Source: Candidatus Hydrothermarchaeum profundi (GTDB lineage: Archaea > Hydrothermarchaeota > Hydrothermarchaeia > Hydrothermarchaeales > Hydrothermarchaeaceae). Taken from it: a stretch of DNA of 64,000 nucleotides. How positions within the stretch are numbered: the stretch's first letter is position 1; each line of letters opens with the position of its first letter. The DNA lies in assembly GCA_002011125.2 (NCBI GenBank), contig MTMF02000009.1, forward strand, positions 1,146,989 through 1,210,988, in the 5' to 3' direction. The notes beneath the pieces were generated by a model. The model had not been told where the DNA came from and did no database searches. It worked only from the letters and a program-made list of their open reading frames with translations. Positions 39,723 to 48,587 of this stretch are shown piece by piece. The position numbers and the translations under genes were made by a program.

Positions 39723-41294
39723 TCAAGAGATATCTGCCTCTATTGTGATAAATACTGGCCCTCTAATATCGATTTTCTTATTTTTGCCTTGTATGTAGCG
39801 GAGTGCCAAGGGATCTAATGATAAATTTATATCGCTTAGGCTTTTTACGATAGGTACGCGAACTTTGACTCCTAAGGTGCCAGATGATAGCCCTTTTTCT
39901 ATTTTATATGCTGCCAAGAGAGCAATTGAGTCAAGGTATCTTATATTGCAGTTAATGCCTTTAGACCTCAGTTCTATTTTTTTCTCTGGGGGGATTCCAT
40001 AAATGTTTCCTTCATTTACATAAATCTCATTCAACGCAGCCGGTCCTAGTAATCTTTTGCCTTCTTCATTTTCAATGATTCTAACTCTAATGTGTTTTCC
40101 ATTTATTTTGCCTGAAAATACTTCAAATTTACAAGGCCCTACCGCATTGCCGTATTTCTCTCCCCCTTCTATAATTCTCCTCGCTATTTCTTTGCCAATC
40201 TCTGTTTTAGGTTGTCTATCGATTTTAATCATAGAGGCAATCTCCTCATCTTTAAGCTTAAGGTCTAAGTAGAATTGTGGATACACCAGCTCTCTGATAT
40301 CCCTATACCCTTCAAGCACCATAGCTAGTCTCTCTACACCTAGACCGAGATTCATGACAGGATATTCGATACCATATTTTGAGAGAGCTACAGGGCTATA
40401 CATACCAAAGGTGGCGACTTCTACCCATCCTGTTCGCTCGTTATATGCATAGACTTCTGTTTGAGTATTCGGAGCATAATATTTTGACCGTTTTTCATCA
40501 AGCTTAAATTTGAGATCAGTAAACTCGAATTGTTTAAGAAGAGCCTCGGCTACGCCCTTACCGTCTTCAACTCCGATATCTTCTCCCATCACCACACATG
40601 ATGCGGAATGATGAGTGCGTAGGTGGGTTTCATCTTCTTTTTGCTCTCTCCTAAAGCATCTATCAACCGAGAACAGTCTTAAAGGCAGAGGTTTTTTGCC
40701 TACCAGTTTACTAAGCGTTAAAAACCAGCCGCTGGTCATATGAGACCTCAATGTTATCCTCGTTGCTTCTGGCTTGAGGTCTTTGAACTCCGAAAATACC
40801 TCGTCTAAAATCCTAGCGGCAGTAGAGTCGCTAACTTTAAGACTCTCTGCTAACCGATAAATTAAGTCATCTCCAGATATCTCTCCCTTTTTGTAATAGT
40901 GCAATATACCCTGCAGTTTATCTCTCTCGACTTTACCTCCCATCTCTTTTATTTTTTCAATCTTTTCCTCGCTTAAGCCAATATCTGGCCGGGGTAGTCC
41001 GCCTATATAATAGCATCTATCAAGGATAGCATTTGCTTCTGGACCGAACTGCCTTTTTATCTCCTTATCTTCTATGAATAGTGGATTGACTACCTCTTCA
41101 AAACCCATCCTAAGATAGGCTTCCCTAAGCTTTTGAATTGTATTGAAAATAGCATGAGATTTCCCGACAGGTTTATCTGCGGCAGAGTATCTTGAAGAGT
41201 CCCCTTTCCCTAAGAGTTTACTAGTTTCGAGCCATGCTTTTTCAAAGTTTTTCTTAGATTCATCAACAATCTTTTTGCTGTGCCATCTCCCCAT
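39723..41294 (-). CDS. sepS: O-phosphoseryl-tRNA(Cys) synthetase (SepRS)
   Basis: This 523-residue class II synthetase charges tRNA-Cys with O-phosphoserine, which SepCysS then turns into Cys-tRNA-Cys. It has the family opening MGRWHSKKIVDESKKNFEKAW, motif 2 DRCFRREQKEDETHLRTHHSASC and the late GLGVERLAMVLEGYRD. This route is typical of methanogens, Archaeoglobus and relatives and so is the best lineage clue in the window. SepCysS is not seen here. SerA (52869), which starts phosphoserine synthesis, is present in the same window. It overlaps the translin gene by 1 bp. Confidence 0.95.
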   Translation of the reverse strand: MGRWHSKKIVDESKKNFEKAWLETSKLLGKGDSSRYSAADKPVGKSHAIFNTIQKLREAYLRMGFEEVVNPLFIEDKEIKRQFGPEANAILDRCYYIGGLPRPDIGLSEEKIEKIKEMGGKVERDKLQGILHYYKKGEISGDDLIYRLAESLKVSDSTAARILDEVFSEFKDLKPEATRITLRSHMTSGWFLTLSKLVGKKPLPLRLFSVDRCFRREQKEDETHLRTHHSASCVVMGEDIGVEDGKGVAEALLKQFEFTDLKFKLDEKRSKYYAPNTQTEVYAYNERTGWVEVATFGMYSPVALSKYGIEYPVMNLGLGVERLAMVLEGYRDIRELVYPQFYLDLKLKDEEIASMIKIDRQPKTEIGKEIARRIIEGGEKYGNAVGPCKFEVFSGKINGKHIRVRIIENEEGKRLLGPAALNEIYVNEGNIYGIPPEKKIELRSKGINCNIRYLDSIALLAAYKIEKGLSSGTLGVKVRVPIVKSLSDINLSLDPLALRYIQGKNKKIDIRGPVFITIEADIS

Positions 41295-41884
41295 CAGTCA
41301 TTCTCCAGTTCCTTAATTAGCTTTGTCTGTTTTAAAGCTATGGTCACATCTCCGCGTGTCTTTTCGAGGAGAATCCTCATCATATCCTGCTTTCTCCGTA
41401 TGGGTAGGATAGCAGCAGGATAGTCTAGTGCCATAACACCGTGATAAATTTCATCCATTAAGTCTAAGAAGTAATCTATATCCTCAAATCTATCTCGTCG
41501 AATACAATCTAAGATGTAACGTCTAATTTCTCCAATTGAGTCAGCCATACCGAGTACGTAAGCATTTGAAGGTATTCCTAGGTCAGTAGGGCTTGGGACT
41601 TCTTTTTTATTCAAAAAAGAATAGACCAAGATAGCCTCGCTATACTCTTGAAAAGCCTCTTGAAGAAAGCTGAATTCAAAGTCGGTAGGTTGCAGTTTAC
41701 TTACCATGTTTTTTGCTTTACTAATTAACTCATCTGCTTTTTCATAGTTTTCTTTATGGATCTCCCTGATCGCCTTCGTTGAAAGCCTCCGTATTTCTCT
41801 AGCTTCTTTAAACACGTTTTCTCTCCTTTTGTCTCTAATATCGAGTTCTTCTTTTATTGAACTAATAATACCGTTTAAGTCCAT
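41294..41884 (-). CDS. Translin-family protein
   Basis: This 196-residue all-helical protein fits the archaeal translin family (COG2178). It has a helical N-terminus rich in charged residues, FQEYSEAILVYSFL in the middle, and GMADSIGEIRRYILDCIRR ... MDEIYHGVMALDYP near the C-terminus. Translins form octameric RNA- or DNA-binding rings; archaeal ones resemble TRAX-type RNases, and their substrates are poorly known. The gene abuts sepS, so co-expression with a tRNA-charging enzyme suggests a tRNA-related role, which is inference. Confidence 0.85.
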   Translation of the reverse strand: MDLNGIISSIKEELDIRDKRRENVFKEAREIRRLSTKAIREIHKENYEKADELISKAKNMVSKLQPTDFEFSFLQEAFQEYSEAILVYSFLNKKEVPSPTDLGIPSNAYVLGMADSIGEIRRYILDCIRRDRFEDIDYFLDLMDEIYHGVMALDYPAAILPIRRKQDMMRILLEKTRGDVTIALKQTKLIKELEND

Positions 41885-41945
41885 CTCTTACACCTTTTTG
41901 AATTCTCAAAAATAATAATGTTTTGGGCATTAATAAAAATGAGGG

Positions 41946-42350
41946 CTACCTAATTATCTTTCCGATGTACATCTCTTTCGTTATATTCACCGGCTCTACG
42001 TGAGGTATGGCGTCTCCTTTTACAACCAAAGAGCCATCTTCATTGATGGCCACAATTCTCCTTACCAGTAACAGTCCCCTGCCTCCCGAGAAAAGAATTA
42101 CATCTCCAACCTCTAAACTTTCAAATGGCACCTCTTTATAAGTCCACGTAGAATCTTGCATCATAGTGGGCTCCATGCCTTGGTCCACTATTCTTACAAT
42201 CTTTTCGTCACCTTTTATTACATGCAGAAGCCTCAAGATATTAAGGCCCTCACTTTCAGTTGTGATAGCATTTACCACTAAAGCGCTAACAATTAATACG
42301 CCTGCCGCAAGAAATATTGGCTTCTTACTCATTTTTTCACCTTTTTCCAT
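41946..42350 (-). CDS. S26 signal-peptidase-like protein lacking the catalytic serine
   Basis: This 134-residue membrane protein has one N-terminal transmembrane segment and the S26 fold landmarks: QGMEPTM (57-63), LEVGDVILF and LVVKGDA. In active type I signal peptidases the first motif is S-M-x-P-T; here the serine position is Gly58, so peptidase activity is doubtful. It may be a degenerate subunit or a sortase-like relic. It is 9 bp downstream of the DUF2334 gene, which encodes another exported protein. Confidence 0.72.
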   Translation of the reverse strand: MEKGEKMSKKPIFLAAGVLIVSALVVNAITTESEGLNILRLLHVIKGDEKIVRIVDQGMEPTMMQDSTWTYKEVPFESLEVGDVILFSGGRGLLLVRRIVAINEDGSLVVKGDAIPHVEPVNITKEMYIGKIIR

Positions 42351-42359
42351 AACCCTATA

Positions 42360-43163
42360 TTACCGTGATAAAAGAAGATTATTTCTTCTAATACTTTTCT
42401 GTTTACTTATCCATCCGAGGAATTCGTCTAAGAATTCAAGATTTTCTGGAGAATTAGCTGCATTTATATGGATTGAAAGCCTAAAAATTCCTCTAGTTTT
42501 TTGGTAATCTATTTTCGCCTTTTTTATTCCCCCCATATTTGAATTGTACCATGTATATTCGTGGGTTTGGTAGGGAAGAGTACCGTTTGGTAAATCAATG
42601 AAAAAAGCATAATACACGAAATCGAACTCTTCTCTTAAGAGCGTAGATACTTCAGGGCTAGTATACCATCCTGGAGGGGCAAAATATCTTGGCTCTTTTA
42701 GACCTGAAGTATTAAACTCTTTTTTTGCCCTCTCCACCAGCAATTGAGCACTTTTAGAGCTTGTAAAAAACTCTGGGTTAGCAAAGGATATTTTATGCGT
42801 ATACCCATGGGCACCTATAATAAATCCCTTATTTGAGAGTTCCTGTAACGTTAAAGTAAAATCTTTATAATCACTTAATAGGGCGTTCCCCCCATGATTA
42901 GGGATTACAAAGAGCACCACCTTATCGACAGAATTAGAATGCTCCTCTATTATACTTGTTATCTCCATAAGCTTATCAACTCCATAACAAGGGGAGACAT
43001 CATGGATCTCAATCCATAGTTGCGGAGGAGAATCCTCAAATTCTATCCTGCTGAGACCATGAATAAGCGTATGGGCAAATACACTAAATTCATCAACAAA
43101 TACTATTGCTAAGAAACCTATCACTATTCCTAGGAGTACTAATGTAGTTTTTTTCGTAGCCAT
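42360..43163 (-). CDS. DUF2334 polysaccharide-deacetylase-like protein, membrane-anchored
   Basis: This 267-residue protein has an N-terminal signal/anchor (TLVLLGIVIGFLAIVFV) followed by a deacetylase-like barrel. Motifs are WIEIHDVSPCYG (about 50-61), VLFVIPNHGG, GFIIGAHGYTHK with the metal-binding H-x3-H (about 112-123), and PRYFAPPGWYTSP. DUF2334 proteins resemble carbohydrate esterase 4 enzymes that remove acetyl groups from polysaccharides; substrates in archaea are unknown. It is probably active outside the membrane. It is paired with the S26-like gene just downstream. Confidence 0.85.
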   Translation of the reverse strand: MATKKTTLVLLGIVIGFLAIVFVDEFSVFAHTLIHGLSRIEFEDSPPQLWIEIHDVSPCYGVDKLMEITSIIEEHSNSVDKVVLFVIPNHGGNALLSDYKDFTLTLQELSNKGFIIGAHGYTHKISFANPEFFTSSKSAQLLVERAKKEFNTSGLKEPRYFAPPGWYTSPEVSTLLREEFDFVYYAFFIDLPNGTLPYQTHEYTWYNSNMGGIKKAKIDYQKTRGIFRLSIHINAANSPENLEFLDEFLGWISKQKSIRRNNLLLSR

Positions 43164-43246
43164 CGCTCAGACCTTCAATGAAACAACATATCTAGAGAGG
43201 CGGCAGTTACATCTCCTTAGCAATATACCCTGAATATCCAGTAAAA

Positions 43247-44143
43247 TTATTTTGTAAGCAAAAAAACTTTACTTGCTCTTGAGAAATTCTTTATCTCATA
43301 TCCAGTAGCTTCACTTAAAGCTTTGGAAAAAGCCTCAACTTCTTCAAAGGAGGGCATGTCTTCTCTTTTAAGCCTTTTACGAGAGTATCCCACATGAACG
43401 TACCCCTTAGGTTCAATAAAATCTGGGTCTGCCCTAGAGATTAAATCAGCAAATTTCTCAGGATGCTCTAGATTGTATCCCCTTACTAATGTAATCCTCA
43501 CGACTTTCCTGATTTTTCTTCCACCAATAATATCGATGCTTTCATTAAGCTTTTCCCACCCGTCTGGTAATTGTGGGTTATTGATTTTCTTATATAATTC
43601 CTTATCATATGCTATAAGTGAGAGGTAAAGCTGAGTAGGCGCTACCTTGTACAGAGCCTCAGGGTTTTGTCCATTGGTAACCAAGTAGGTAGTAAAGTTC
43701 CTCCTATGGAATTCATCTATTAGCTCGTCTATATAGGGATAAGTAGTTGGCTCTCCTGCAAGGGAAATTGCAGCATGCCTAGGATTGTATGCTTCTTTCA
43801 CTTCTTCTCTTAAAACTCTCTTTTCTCCCCAGTACCCGCTAAGAAGCTTCCTTTGATTTTCAATGGACTTCTCTACTATATATGAAGGTTCATCAGCTGG
43901 AAAATCAAATTTTGTTCCAAGGGTATGTTCTATCGGGCGCCAGCAGAAAATACACCTATGCTGGCACCATGAGACACTAGGTGTCATTTGAAGGCATCTG
44001 TGACTCTCAATTCCATAGAATTTAGATTTGTAGCATGATCTTTTTCTAAGCAGTCTCTCTCTAGTCCAGTGGCAAACTTTAACAGCGGAATGTTTTCCTA
44101 CCATCCTATATCCTTGCTTTTCAAGAAGACTAGTTACTTTCAT
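43247..44143 (-). CDS. taw1: 4-demethylwyosine synthase (archaeal TYW1)
   Basis: This 298-residue radical SAM enzyme builds the tricyclic core of wyosine at G37 of tRNA-Phe from pyruvate. It has an N-terminal extra cluster region (CHW ... RSC ... HRC) followed by radical SAM C-x3-C-x2-C in WCQHRCIFCWRP (about 59-71), then SLAGEPTTYPYIDEL and a C-terminal domain with EPKGYVHVGYSRKRL. The archaeal form lacks the flavodoxin domain of eukaryotic TYW1. Length is typical. Confidence 0.95.
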   Translation of the reverse strand: MKVTSLLEKQGYRMVGKHSAVKVCHWTRERLLRKRSCYKSKFYGIESHRCLQMTPSVSWCQHRCIFCWRPIEHTLGTKFDFPADEPSYIVEKSIENQRKLLSGYWGEKRVLREEVKEAYNPRHAAISLAGEPTTYPYIDELIDEFHRRNFTTYLVTNGQNPEALYKVAPTQLYLSLIAYDKELYKKINNPQLPDGWEKLNESIDIIGGRKIRKVVRITLVRGYNLEHPEKFADLISRADPDFIEPKGYVHVGYSRKRLKREDMPSFEEVEAFSKALSEATGYEIKNFSRASKVFLLTK

Positions 44144-44248
44144 CTTTTCACTCAGAGGAGGTCCCTTTCTTTTAGAGGGGCAGTTTACTTCATCATTTTA
44201 AAATTCACATCAATAAGCTTTGCTTCCAGGTCTAAGAAACATCGTGTT

Positions 44249-44671
44249 TTATTGGCCTCCCGCTGCGTTTAGGAATTCCCAAGCTTTTTTAAGAGTTTCT
44301 TTAGCATTTTTATAGGTCAATTTCTTTATTGCGTCCTGATAATTAAGCCATACGTAATCCCTGTGCTCGTATGAGAGGCTCACAGTATCCGTTGTTGTTT
44401 CAGCTAGGTAGAAGGTTACTTCTTTGTAGATGGTTTTTCCTTCTCTTTTGTAGAAGTAGCTTATCTTATTTTCAAACCCTTCTATAATTTTTATATTCTT
44501 TAAACTGGTCTCTTCTCTTATCTCCCTAATCGCAGTTTCTCTTTTATCTTCTCCTTTTTCAACGTTACCTTTGGGGAAATCCCAGTGGCCTGACTCATAA
44601 TTTAATAAGAGAAACTTTATATCTTTATTTCTCTTAAAAACCACAGCCCCAGCTGATATCTCTCTCGCCAT
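44249..44671 (-). CDS. Nudix hydrolase, Ap4A-hydrolase-like
   Basis: This 140-residue protein has the Nudix box GNVEKGEDKRETAIREIREETS (about 35-56), with the REIREE metal-binding core complete. It also has the opening SAGAVVFKRNKDIKFLLL typical of diadenosine tetraphosphate hydrolases. It would hydrolyse Ap4A or related nucleoside diphosphate compounds in the cytoplasm. It is 17 bp after the DHH phosphoesterase gene in the same direction, another nucleotide phosphohydrolase. Confidence 0.93.
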   Translation of the reverse strand: MAREISAGAVVFKRNKDIKFLLLNYESGHWDFPKGNVEKGEDKRETAIREIREETSLKNIKIIEGFENKISYFYKREGKTIYKEVTFYLAETTTDTVSLSYEHRDYVWLNYQDAIKKLTYKNAKETLKKAWEFLNAAGGQ

Positions 44672-44688
44672 ATAACTATCGGTACAAT

Positions 44689-45672
44689 TTAACTTTTAGT
44701 TCCATTTTTTAATAACATGCTAACCTGCCTTATGCACTCCTCTAATATTTCTTCTACGCTACCAGCACCCTTAGCTCCAGCTGCACCGGGATGTCCTCCT
44801 CCTCCCCCTCCGATTGATGTTCCTATCCCCTGCATTAAATCGCTTCCAAGGTGTATTCCCGTAGACCTTTGGAAATCGGGTGAAGCTCTCACCGATAAAG
44901 TTATTTTTCCATTATTTTCAGAACCTACAAAGGCACAATCCGCACCTAGTTTAACTAAAGCACTCGCGGAACTAGCTTCGAAAGATCCTACATGGGAGGC
45001 TACTATTATCCATCCATCCATTTTAATTATCTTCATTCTCTGTGCTGCTTTTAACTGTGCGATTTTCTGGGATTTATCTTTAGGAGTTTCCAAAAGCTCC
45101 ACGGCACTTGCGAAGTCTATCCCAGAATCTAATATACTTGCAATCGTCTTAAGAGTATCTGAGGTAGCATATCTAAGATGCCCGGTATCGCTTATTATGC
45201 CTAGGAGGAGAGCTAGTCCAATTTTTTTACCTACTGGAACCTCCATTTCCAGTATTAGTTTATATACCACTTCTGCTACAGAGGAGAATTCTTCAACTAT
45301 ATAAAAGTCCGCGATTCCCCTTGTTTCTTCATGAGGGCTATGATGATCTATTACGGCTATTTTGGATGCTTTTTTAATATTTTCAGATATGGGGGATAAC
45401 TGCCTCAAAGTTGAAGTATCCAGCAGGATTACCAGATCCGTATCAAGATTAGGATTAACAATGAAATTATCCCCTAATTCTTCGGCTATCCTCTTAGATA
45501 CTTTTGAGGTTCCATTAGCAACGCCAATATCGACGGTCGCCCTAGAGTTATATGTAGTTATAGCTTCTTTTAAGGCTATGGAACTTGCGATTGCATCAAC
45601 ATCGGCATTTTGATGAGATAGAATAACTACTTTCCCAGACAGCTTTTTAAGGTAATTTAGAAAGTCTTTCAC
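44689..45672 (-). CDS. DHH-family phosphoesterase (NrnA/RecJ-like)
   Basis: This 327-residue protein has a DHH domain with DVDAIASSIALKE (about 25-37), DHHSPHEE (about 110-117) and GIISDTGHLRY, followed by a DHHA1 domain ending in GGGGGHPGAAGAKG. Such proteins degrade short oligoribonucleotides, cyclic dinucleotide products or pAp using Mn. It overlaps the prefoldin beta gene by 1 bp. The context of prefoldin, KEOPS and Brix is a conserved archaeal translation neighbourhood. The substrate is uncertain. Confidence 0.9.
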   Translation of the reverse strand: MKDFLNYLKKLSGKVVILSHQNADVDAIASSIALKEAITTYNSRATVDIGVANGTSKVSKRIAEELGDNFIVNPNLDTDLVILLDTSTLRQLSPISENIKKASKIAVIDHHSPHEETRGIADFYIVEEFSSVAEVVYKLILEMEVPVGKKIGLALLLGIISDTGHLRYATSDTLKTIASILDSGIDFASAVELLETPKDKSQKIAQLKAAQRMKIIKMDGWIIVASHVGSFEASSASALVKLGADCAFVGSENNGKITLSVRASPDFQRSTGIHLGSDLMQGIGTSIGGGGGGHPGAAGAKGAGSVEEILEECIRQVSMLLKNGTKS

Positions 45673-46031
45673 TACCCCGCCCTCTGCTGGTAACCTTTAA
45701 GAGTTTCTTGAATCTTAGCTTGCATTTCTTTTAAGCGTGTCTGGAGCTTCTCTTCTTGTTTTTTAAGGGTTTTCACTCTCAACGCTAACGTTTCTTTCTT
45801 ATCCGAAAGTTCTTCCTGTATCTTGTTCTTATCCCCTTTAACTAGAAGAGCTCCAATACTCTTATAAACTTCTGCTTCGTCTTCAAGCTTTCCAAGTTCT
45901 TCTAGAGCTCTCTCAACTTCTTTCATTTGCAGTTCAAGTTGAACCCTCTGATTCGTCGTCGTTTGAAGTTGTTGTTGTAGACCTTGAAACTGTGCTAACT
46001 GATGCTGTAAGTTGGGTGGTATTTGCTCCAT
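45672..46031 (-). CDS. pfdB: Prefoldin subunit beta
   Basis: This 119-residue protein has two long coiled-coil helices (about 8-48 and 78-118) joined by a beta hairpin around EVYKSIGALLVKGDKNKIQ. This is the beta prefoldin pattern; the length is normal. With the alpha subunit it forms the jellyfish-shaped chaperone that holds unfolded proteins for the thermosome. It overlaps pcc1 by 37 bp at its start and the DHH gene by 1 bp at its end. Confidence 0.94.
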   Translation of the reverse strand: MEQIPPNLQHQLAQFQGLQQQLQTTTNQRVQLELQMKEVERALEELGKLEDEAEVYKSIGALLVKGDKNKIQEELSDKKETLALRVKTLKKQEEKLQTRLKEMQAKIQETLKGYQQRAG

Positions 46032-46276
46032 TCATCAACCTCCATTAAAGATTTAGATACTTTAATCCATCTTGATAAAGTATTTATCGCAGCCCTAAAG
46101 GCTGTCGAGTCGGTAGAGGATAATAGTATAGAGAGTTTTTTGCCATATAAGTTTAGTTTAGTAGCTGTTTTATCTGATGGCGATGTAAGTATCTCAGGCT
46201 TAATAGCCCTATAAATTATAGAAGCTTCTTTTTCCTCATTGAAGTATATTTCAATCACCGCCCTAGCAGATTTCAT
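45995..46276 (-). CDS. pcc1: KEOPS complex subunit Pcc1
   Basis: This 93-residue protein matches Pcc1: RAVIEIYFNEEKEASIIYRAIKPE at the start, and FRAAINTLSRWIKVSKSLME near the end. Pcc1 dimerises and carries tRNA in the KEOPS complex (with Kae1, Bud32 and Cgi121) that makes t6A at position 37. It overlaps the Brix gene by 4 bp and prefoldin beta by 37 bp. Gene order Brix-Pcc1-prefoldin is common in Euryarchaeota. Confidence 0.88.
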   Translation of the reverse strand: MKSARAVIEIYFNEEKEASIIYRAIKPEILTSPSDKTATKLNLYGKKLSILLSSTDSTAFRAAINTLSRWIKVSKSLMEVDEWSKYHPTYSIS

Positions 46277-46671
46277 GGTTCACTTACCTCCTCTACTCTA
46301 ATTGCTAGTCCATTCTGGAATATTAATGTATTATTGGACTGTTTTATAATATTGTCCTCCGTTCCCAGTTTTTCCGAGATTAATTTTGAAAGTTTTCCGA
46401 TTTTAGCTTCTGTCATCCTCCTTCCCTCTCTACTAAGCTTGACTCCTGTGATTACTATATGGAGGAGGCGTTTACCTTTCTCATATATTTCAATTGTTCT
46501 TGGATTACCTTTACTCTCGGTAACGTAAACAGTTCTTTCTTGGTGTAATAAATCCTGTAATCTCGCTTTTCCTCTAGTCTTATATACTGATCCAGGTATG
46601 GCCTTTTGGAGGTCCTTGCAAAAGCTCCTAGTTCTGTTACTCGGCTTTCTCGAGGTTGTTATGAGGATCAT
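46273..46671 (-). CDS. Brix-domain ribosome biogenesis protein
   Basis: This 132-residue protein has the Brix/Imp4 opening MILITTSRKPSNRTRSFCKDLQKAIPGS, then RGKARLQDLL and KGNPRTIEIY. Archaeal single-domain Brix proteins are thought to assist rRNA processing and large-subunit assembly, like eukaryotic Imp4 and Brx1. It overlaps rpoP by 4 bp (ATGA) and pcc1 by 4 bp, so it is inside a tightly coupled operon of ribosome and tRNA maturation genes. Confidence 0.9.
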   Translation of the reverse strand: MILITTSRKPSNRTRSFCKDLQKAIPGSVYKTRGKARLQDLLHQERTVYVTESKGNPRTIEIYEKGKRLLHIVITGVKLSREGRRMTEAKIGKLSKLISEKLGTEDNIIKQSNNTLIFQNGLAIRVEEVSEP

Positions 46672-46805
46672 CTAGCCTTGATCTTCTTGATTATACCTGG
46701 CCGGGTCTTATATAGTATTTTGTATCCGCAGAAGGGGCATCGTACTTGAGCATCGGCCCCAAGTTCAACCATCCTACCGCAATTTCCACATTTATACAGT
46801 GACAT
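46668..46805 (-). CDS. rpoP: DNA-directed RNA polymerase subunit P (Rpb12 homolog)
   Basis: Found by translating the gap by hand: ATG 46805, 45 residues, stop 46668. It has a zinc ribbon with CGNC (6-9) and CPFC (23-26), then GYKILYKTRPG, the hallmark of RpoP/Rpb12. It stabilises the RNA polymerase assembly. It overlaps L37Ae upstream by 14 bp and the Brix gene downstream by 4 bp, an arrangement seen in many archaea. Confidence 0.95.
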   Translation of the reverse strand: MSLYKCGNCGRMVELGADAQVRCPFCGYKILYKTRPGIIKKIKAR

Positions 46806-47067
46806 CTCCGCCACCTACTCTTCTAAGTGCTTTCTCAACAGTTTTCATCATACCCGTAGTGGGAACATATGCCCCACCAGTAAACTTAGCTCCACATCTC
46901 CTACAACCCCATATTCCGCTAGCTATTCTTTTTACGGCAAGCCTTTTACAGGTAGGACATTCATGATACCTGCGCTGTTTTTCTTCTATCTCTTGCCATC
47001 GTCTGCGTAGCCTCATACCATATCTGGCTCCAAATTGCCTAGGATTCTTAGTTTTCTTTTTTACCAC
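46792..47067 (-). CDS. rpl37ae: Ribosomal protein L37Ae (eL43)
   Basis: This 91-residue basic protein has the opening KTKNPRQFGARYGMRLRRRW and a zinc ribbon with CPTC (about 38-41) and CRRC (about 55-58), followed by GGAYVPTTGM. It is a large-subunit protein near the E site. It sits 1 bp after rrp42 and overlaps rpoP, continuing the exosome-ribosome superoperon. Confidence 0.95.
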   Translation of the reverse strand: MVKKKTKNPRQFGARYGMRLRRRWQEIEEKQRRYHECPTCKRLAVKRIASGIWGCRRCGAKFTGGAYVPTTGMMKTVEKALRRVGGGDVTV

Positions 47068-47068
47068 T

Positions 47069-47881
47069 TTAAACCTCCTTAAATGGAATATGCTTTCTTA
47101 GTTCTTTTGATTTTTCTAGCCCTCGATCTATTACCTCTAATATCTCTTTCTCTGTGAAAGTTCCAACGCCGCCCTTCTGCATTGCACATATATCGCCTTT
47201 CTTAGTATAAGCGACAGTGAGTCTAGCGTCCATTACCTGCTCTTCATCTAATATTGGGTCTACTACTATGTTATCCCCTATTTTAGCGAAGGTTGTTTCT
47301 ACGGGCAGATCTTTAATAGGCAACCTTTCATCAGTTTTTTCCTTGTATATTATCATGCCGTCTTCAACTTTGGGAAGCCTAGTATCAACTAATGCTGATA
47401 TTGCTCCTAATTCGCATGCGTCAAATAAGTTGCCGTCGTAGTCTAATATGTGGAGATCTATGAATACTATCCAGACTTCCTCTCCTTCAACCCTGCATAA
47501 CTTTTCAAGGTCAATACATTCCGACTCCCGGATTCCTCTGTCAACTACTCTTGCCAGTTCAATGGTATCTTCCCCGGGTGGCCCTTTCTCGAAAGTTGGA
47601 CTAGCAAGAGGTCTTAACTCCGCATTGGTTGTTAAGACCCCGGAATTAGGCATATCTGGAAAAGGCTCTCCGATAGCAAGCTTAACTCCTGCCATCACCC
47701 TGGTTTTTCCTATTTGAACAATAGCTGAGCCCTCGGCTTTCTCTCCTACTCCAACTTCTACAGCAATTGGCCTATATTCGTCGAATCCTCTGTTATCCAC
47801 ACGTTTTCCAGCTTTCAGTGTTTGTATAATGTTGTCTCTTTTTATTTCAGCGATTAAATCGTACATTTTATGTTCCTCCAT
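47069..47881 (-). CDS. rrp42: Exosome complex component Rrp42
   Basis: This 270-residue RNase PH-fold protein is the non-catalytic partner of Rrp41 in the archaeal exosome hexamer. It has [37 protein letters not shown], the middle [17 protein letters not shown], and [17 protein letters not shown] near the end. It overlaps rrp41 by 14 bp, giving the equimolar expression the ring needs. Length is typical. Confidence 0.96.
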   Translation of the reverse strand: MEEHKMYDLIAEIKRDNIIQTLKAGKRVDNRGFDEYRPIAVEVGVGEKAEGSAIVQIGKTRVMAGVKLAIGEPFPDMPNSGVLTTNAELRPLASPTFEKGPPGEDTIELARVVDRGIRESECIDLEKLCRVEGEEVWIVFIDLHILDYDGNLFDACELGAISALVDTRLPKVEDGMIIYKEKTDERLPIKDLPVETTFAKIGDNIVVDPILDEEQVMDARLTVAYTKKGDICAMQKGGVGTFTEKEILEVIDRGLEKSKELRKHIPFKEV

Positions 47882-48587
47882 ATTTCTTTCGCAAAGCCTC
47901 TTTTTGTATTTTGTGAACTTTCTTACATCCTTTTATTGCTAGTTTAAAGGCCTTCTCAAATTCTTCTCTAGTAAAATTACCGTCCATCTGAAGGAGAGTC
48001 ACTTCTCCTTTTTTAGGTGTTATAGCTACGGGTAGATCTGCTTCTCCGTAGTTATCTTCAACATCGTTTAGGTCTAGTACTATTTCTCCTCCTACCTTGC
48101 CTGCAGCACAGGCAGGTACTAGATCAGCCATAGGGATACCTGCGTCTGCTAGAGCTACTGAGGCAGCTGTTATTCCAGAGCACCTAGTACCCGCGTTAGC
48201 TTGAAGAATCTCTATGAAGACATCTATTGCTGTCCTCGGAAATAGATGAGTAAATACCACATGCTCAAGGGCCTCTCGAGTTACTTTTGAAATCTCAACA
48301 CTTCTTCTATCTGGTCCAGGTCTTTTTCTATCGCTTACTGAAAATGCCGCCATATTATATATACATCTCAATATAGCGCTGTCTGGCCGCGCAAGATGAC
48401 GCGGATGAACTTCTCTCGGACCATAGCAGGCGGCCATAACTTTATTCCCTCCCCATTCTAAATAGGCTGAGCCATCAGCACGTTTTAATACTCCTGCTTC
48501 TATTTTTATGGGTCTTAATTCATCAAAGGCTCTTCCATCTAGTCTTTTGCCATCTATGATTAGTCTTTCAGGTTCTCCAACTTTCAT
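47868..48587 (-). CDS. rrp41: Exosome complex exonuclease Rrp41
   Basis: This 239-residue RNase PH-fold catalytic subunit degrades or tails RNA from 3' using phosphate. It has [15 protein letters not shown], the RNA-binding arginines in [22 protein letters not shown], and the active-site aspartates in [17 protein letters not shown]. It overlaps rrp4 by 4 bp upstream and rrp42 by 14 bp downstream. Length is normal. Confidence 0.97.
   Translation of the reverse strand: MKVGEPERLIIDGKRLDGRAFDELRPIKIEAGVLKRADGSAYLEWGGNKVMAACYGPREVHPRHLARPDSAILRCIYNMAAFSVSDRKRPGPDRRSVEISKVTREALEHVVFTHLFPRTAIDVFIEILQANAGTRCSGITAASVALADAGIPMADLVPACAAGKVGGEIVLDLNDVEDNYGEADLPVAITPKKGEVTLLQMDGNFTREEFEKAFKLAIKGCKKVHKIQKEALRKKYGGT

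Noticed and set aside
44717-45304. 195-codon open frame on the plus strand
   Set aside because: Lies wholly antisense to the DHH phosphoesterase gene and its composition mirrors that gene; no ribosome-binding site or family match.
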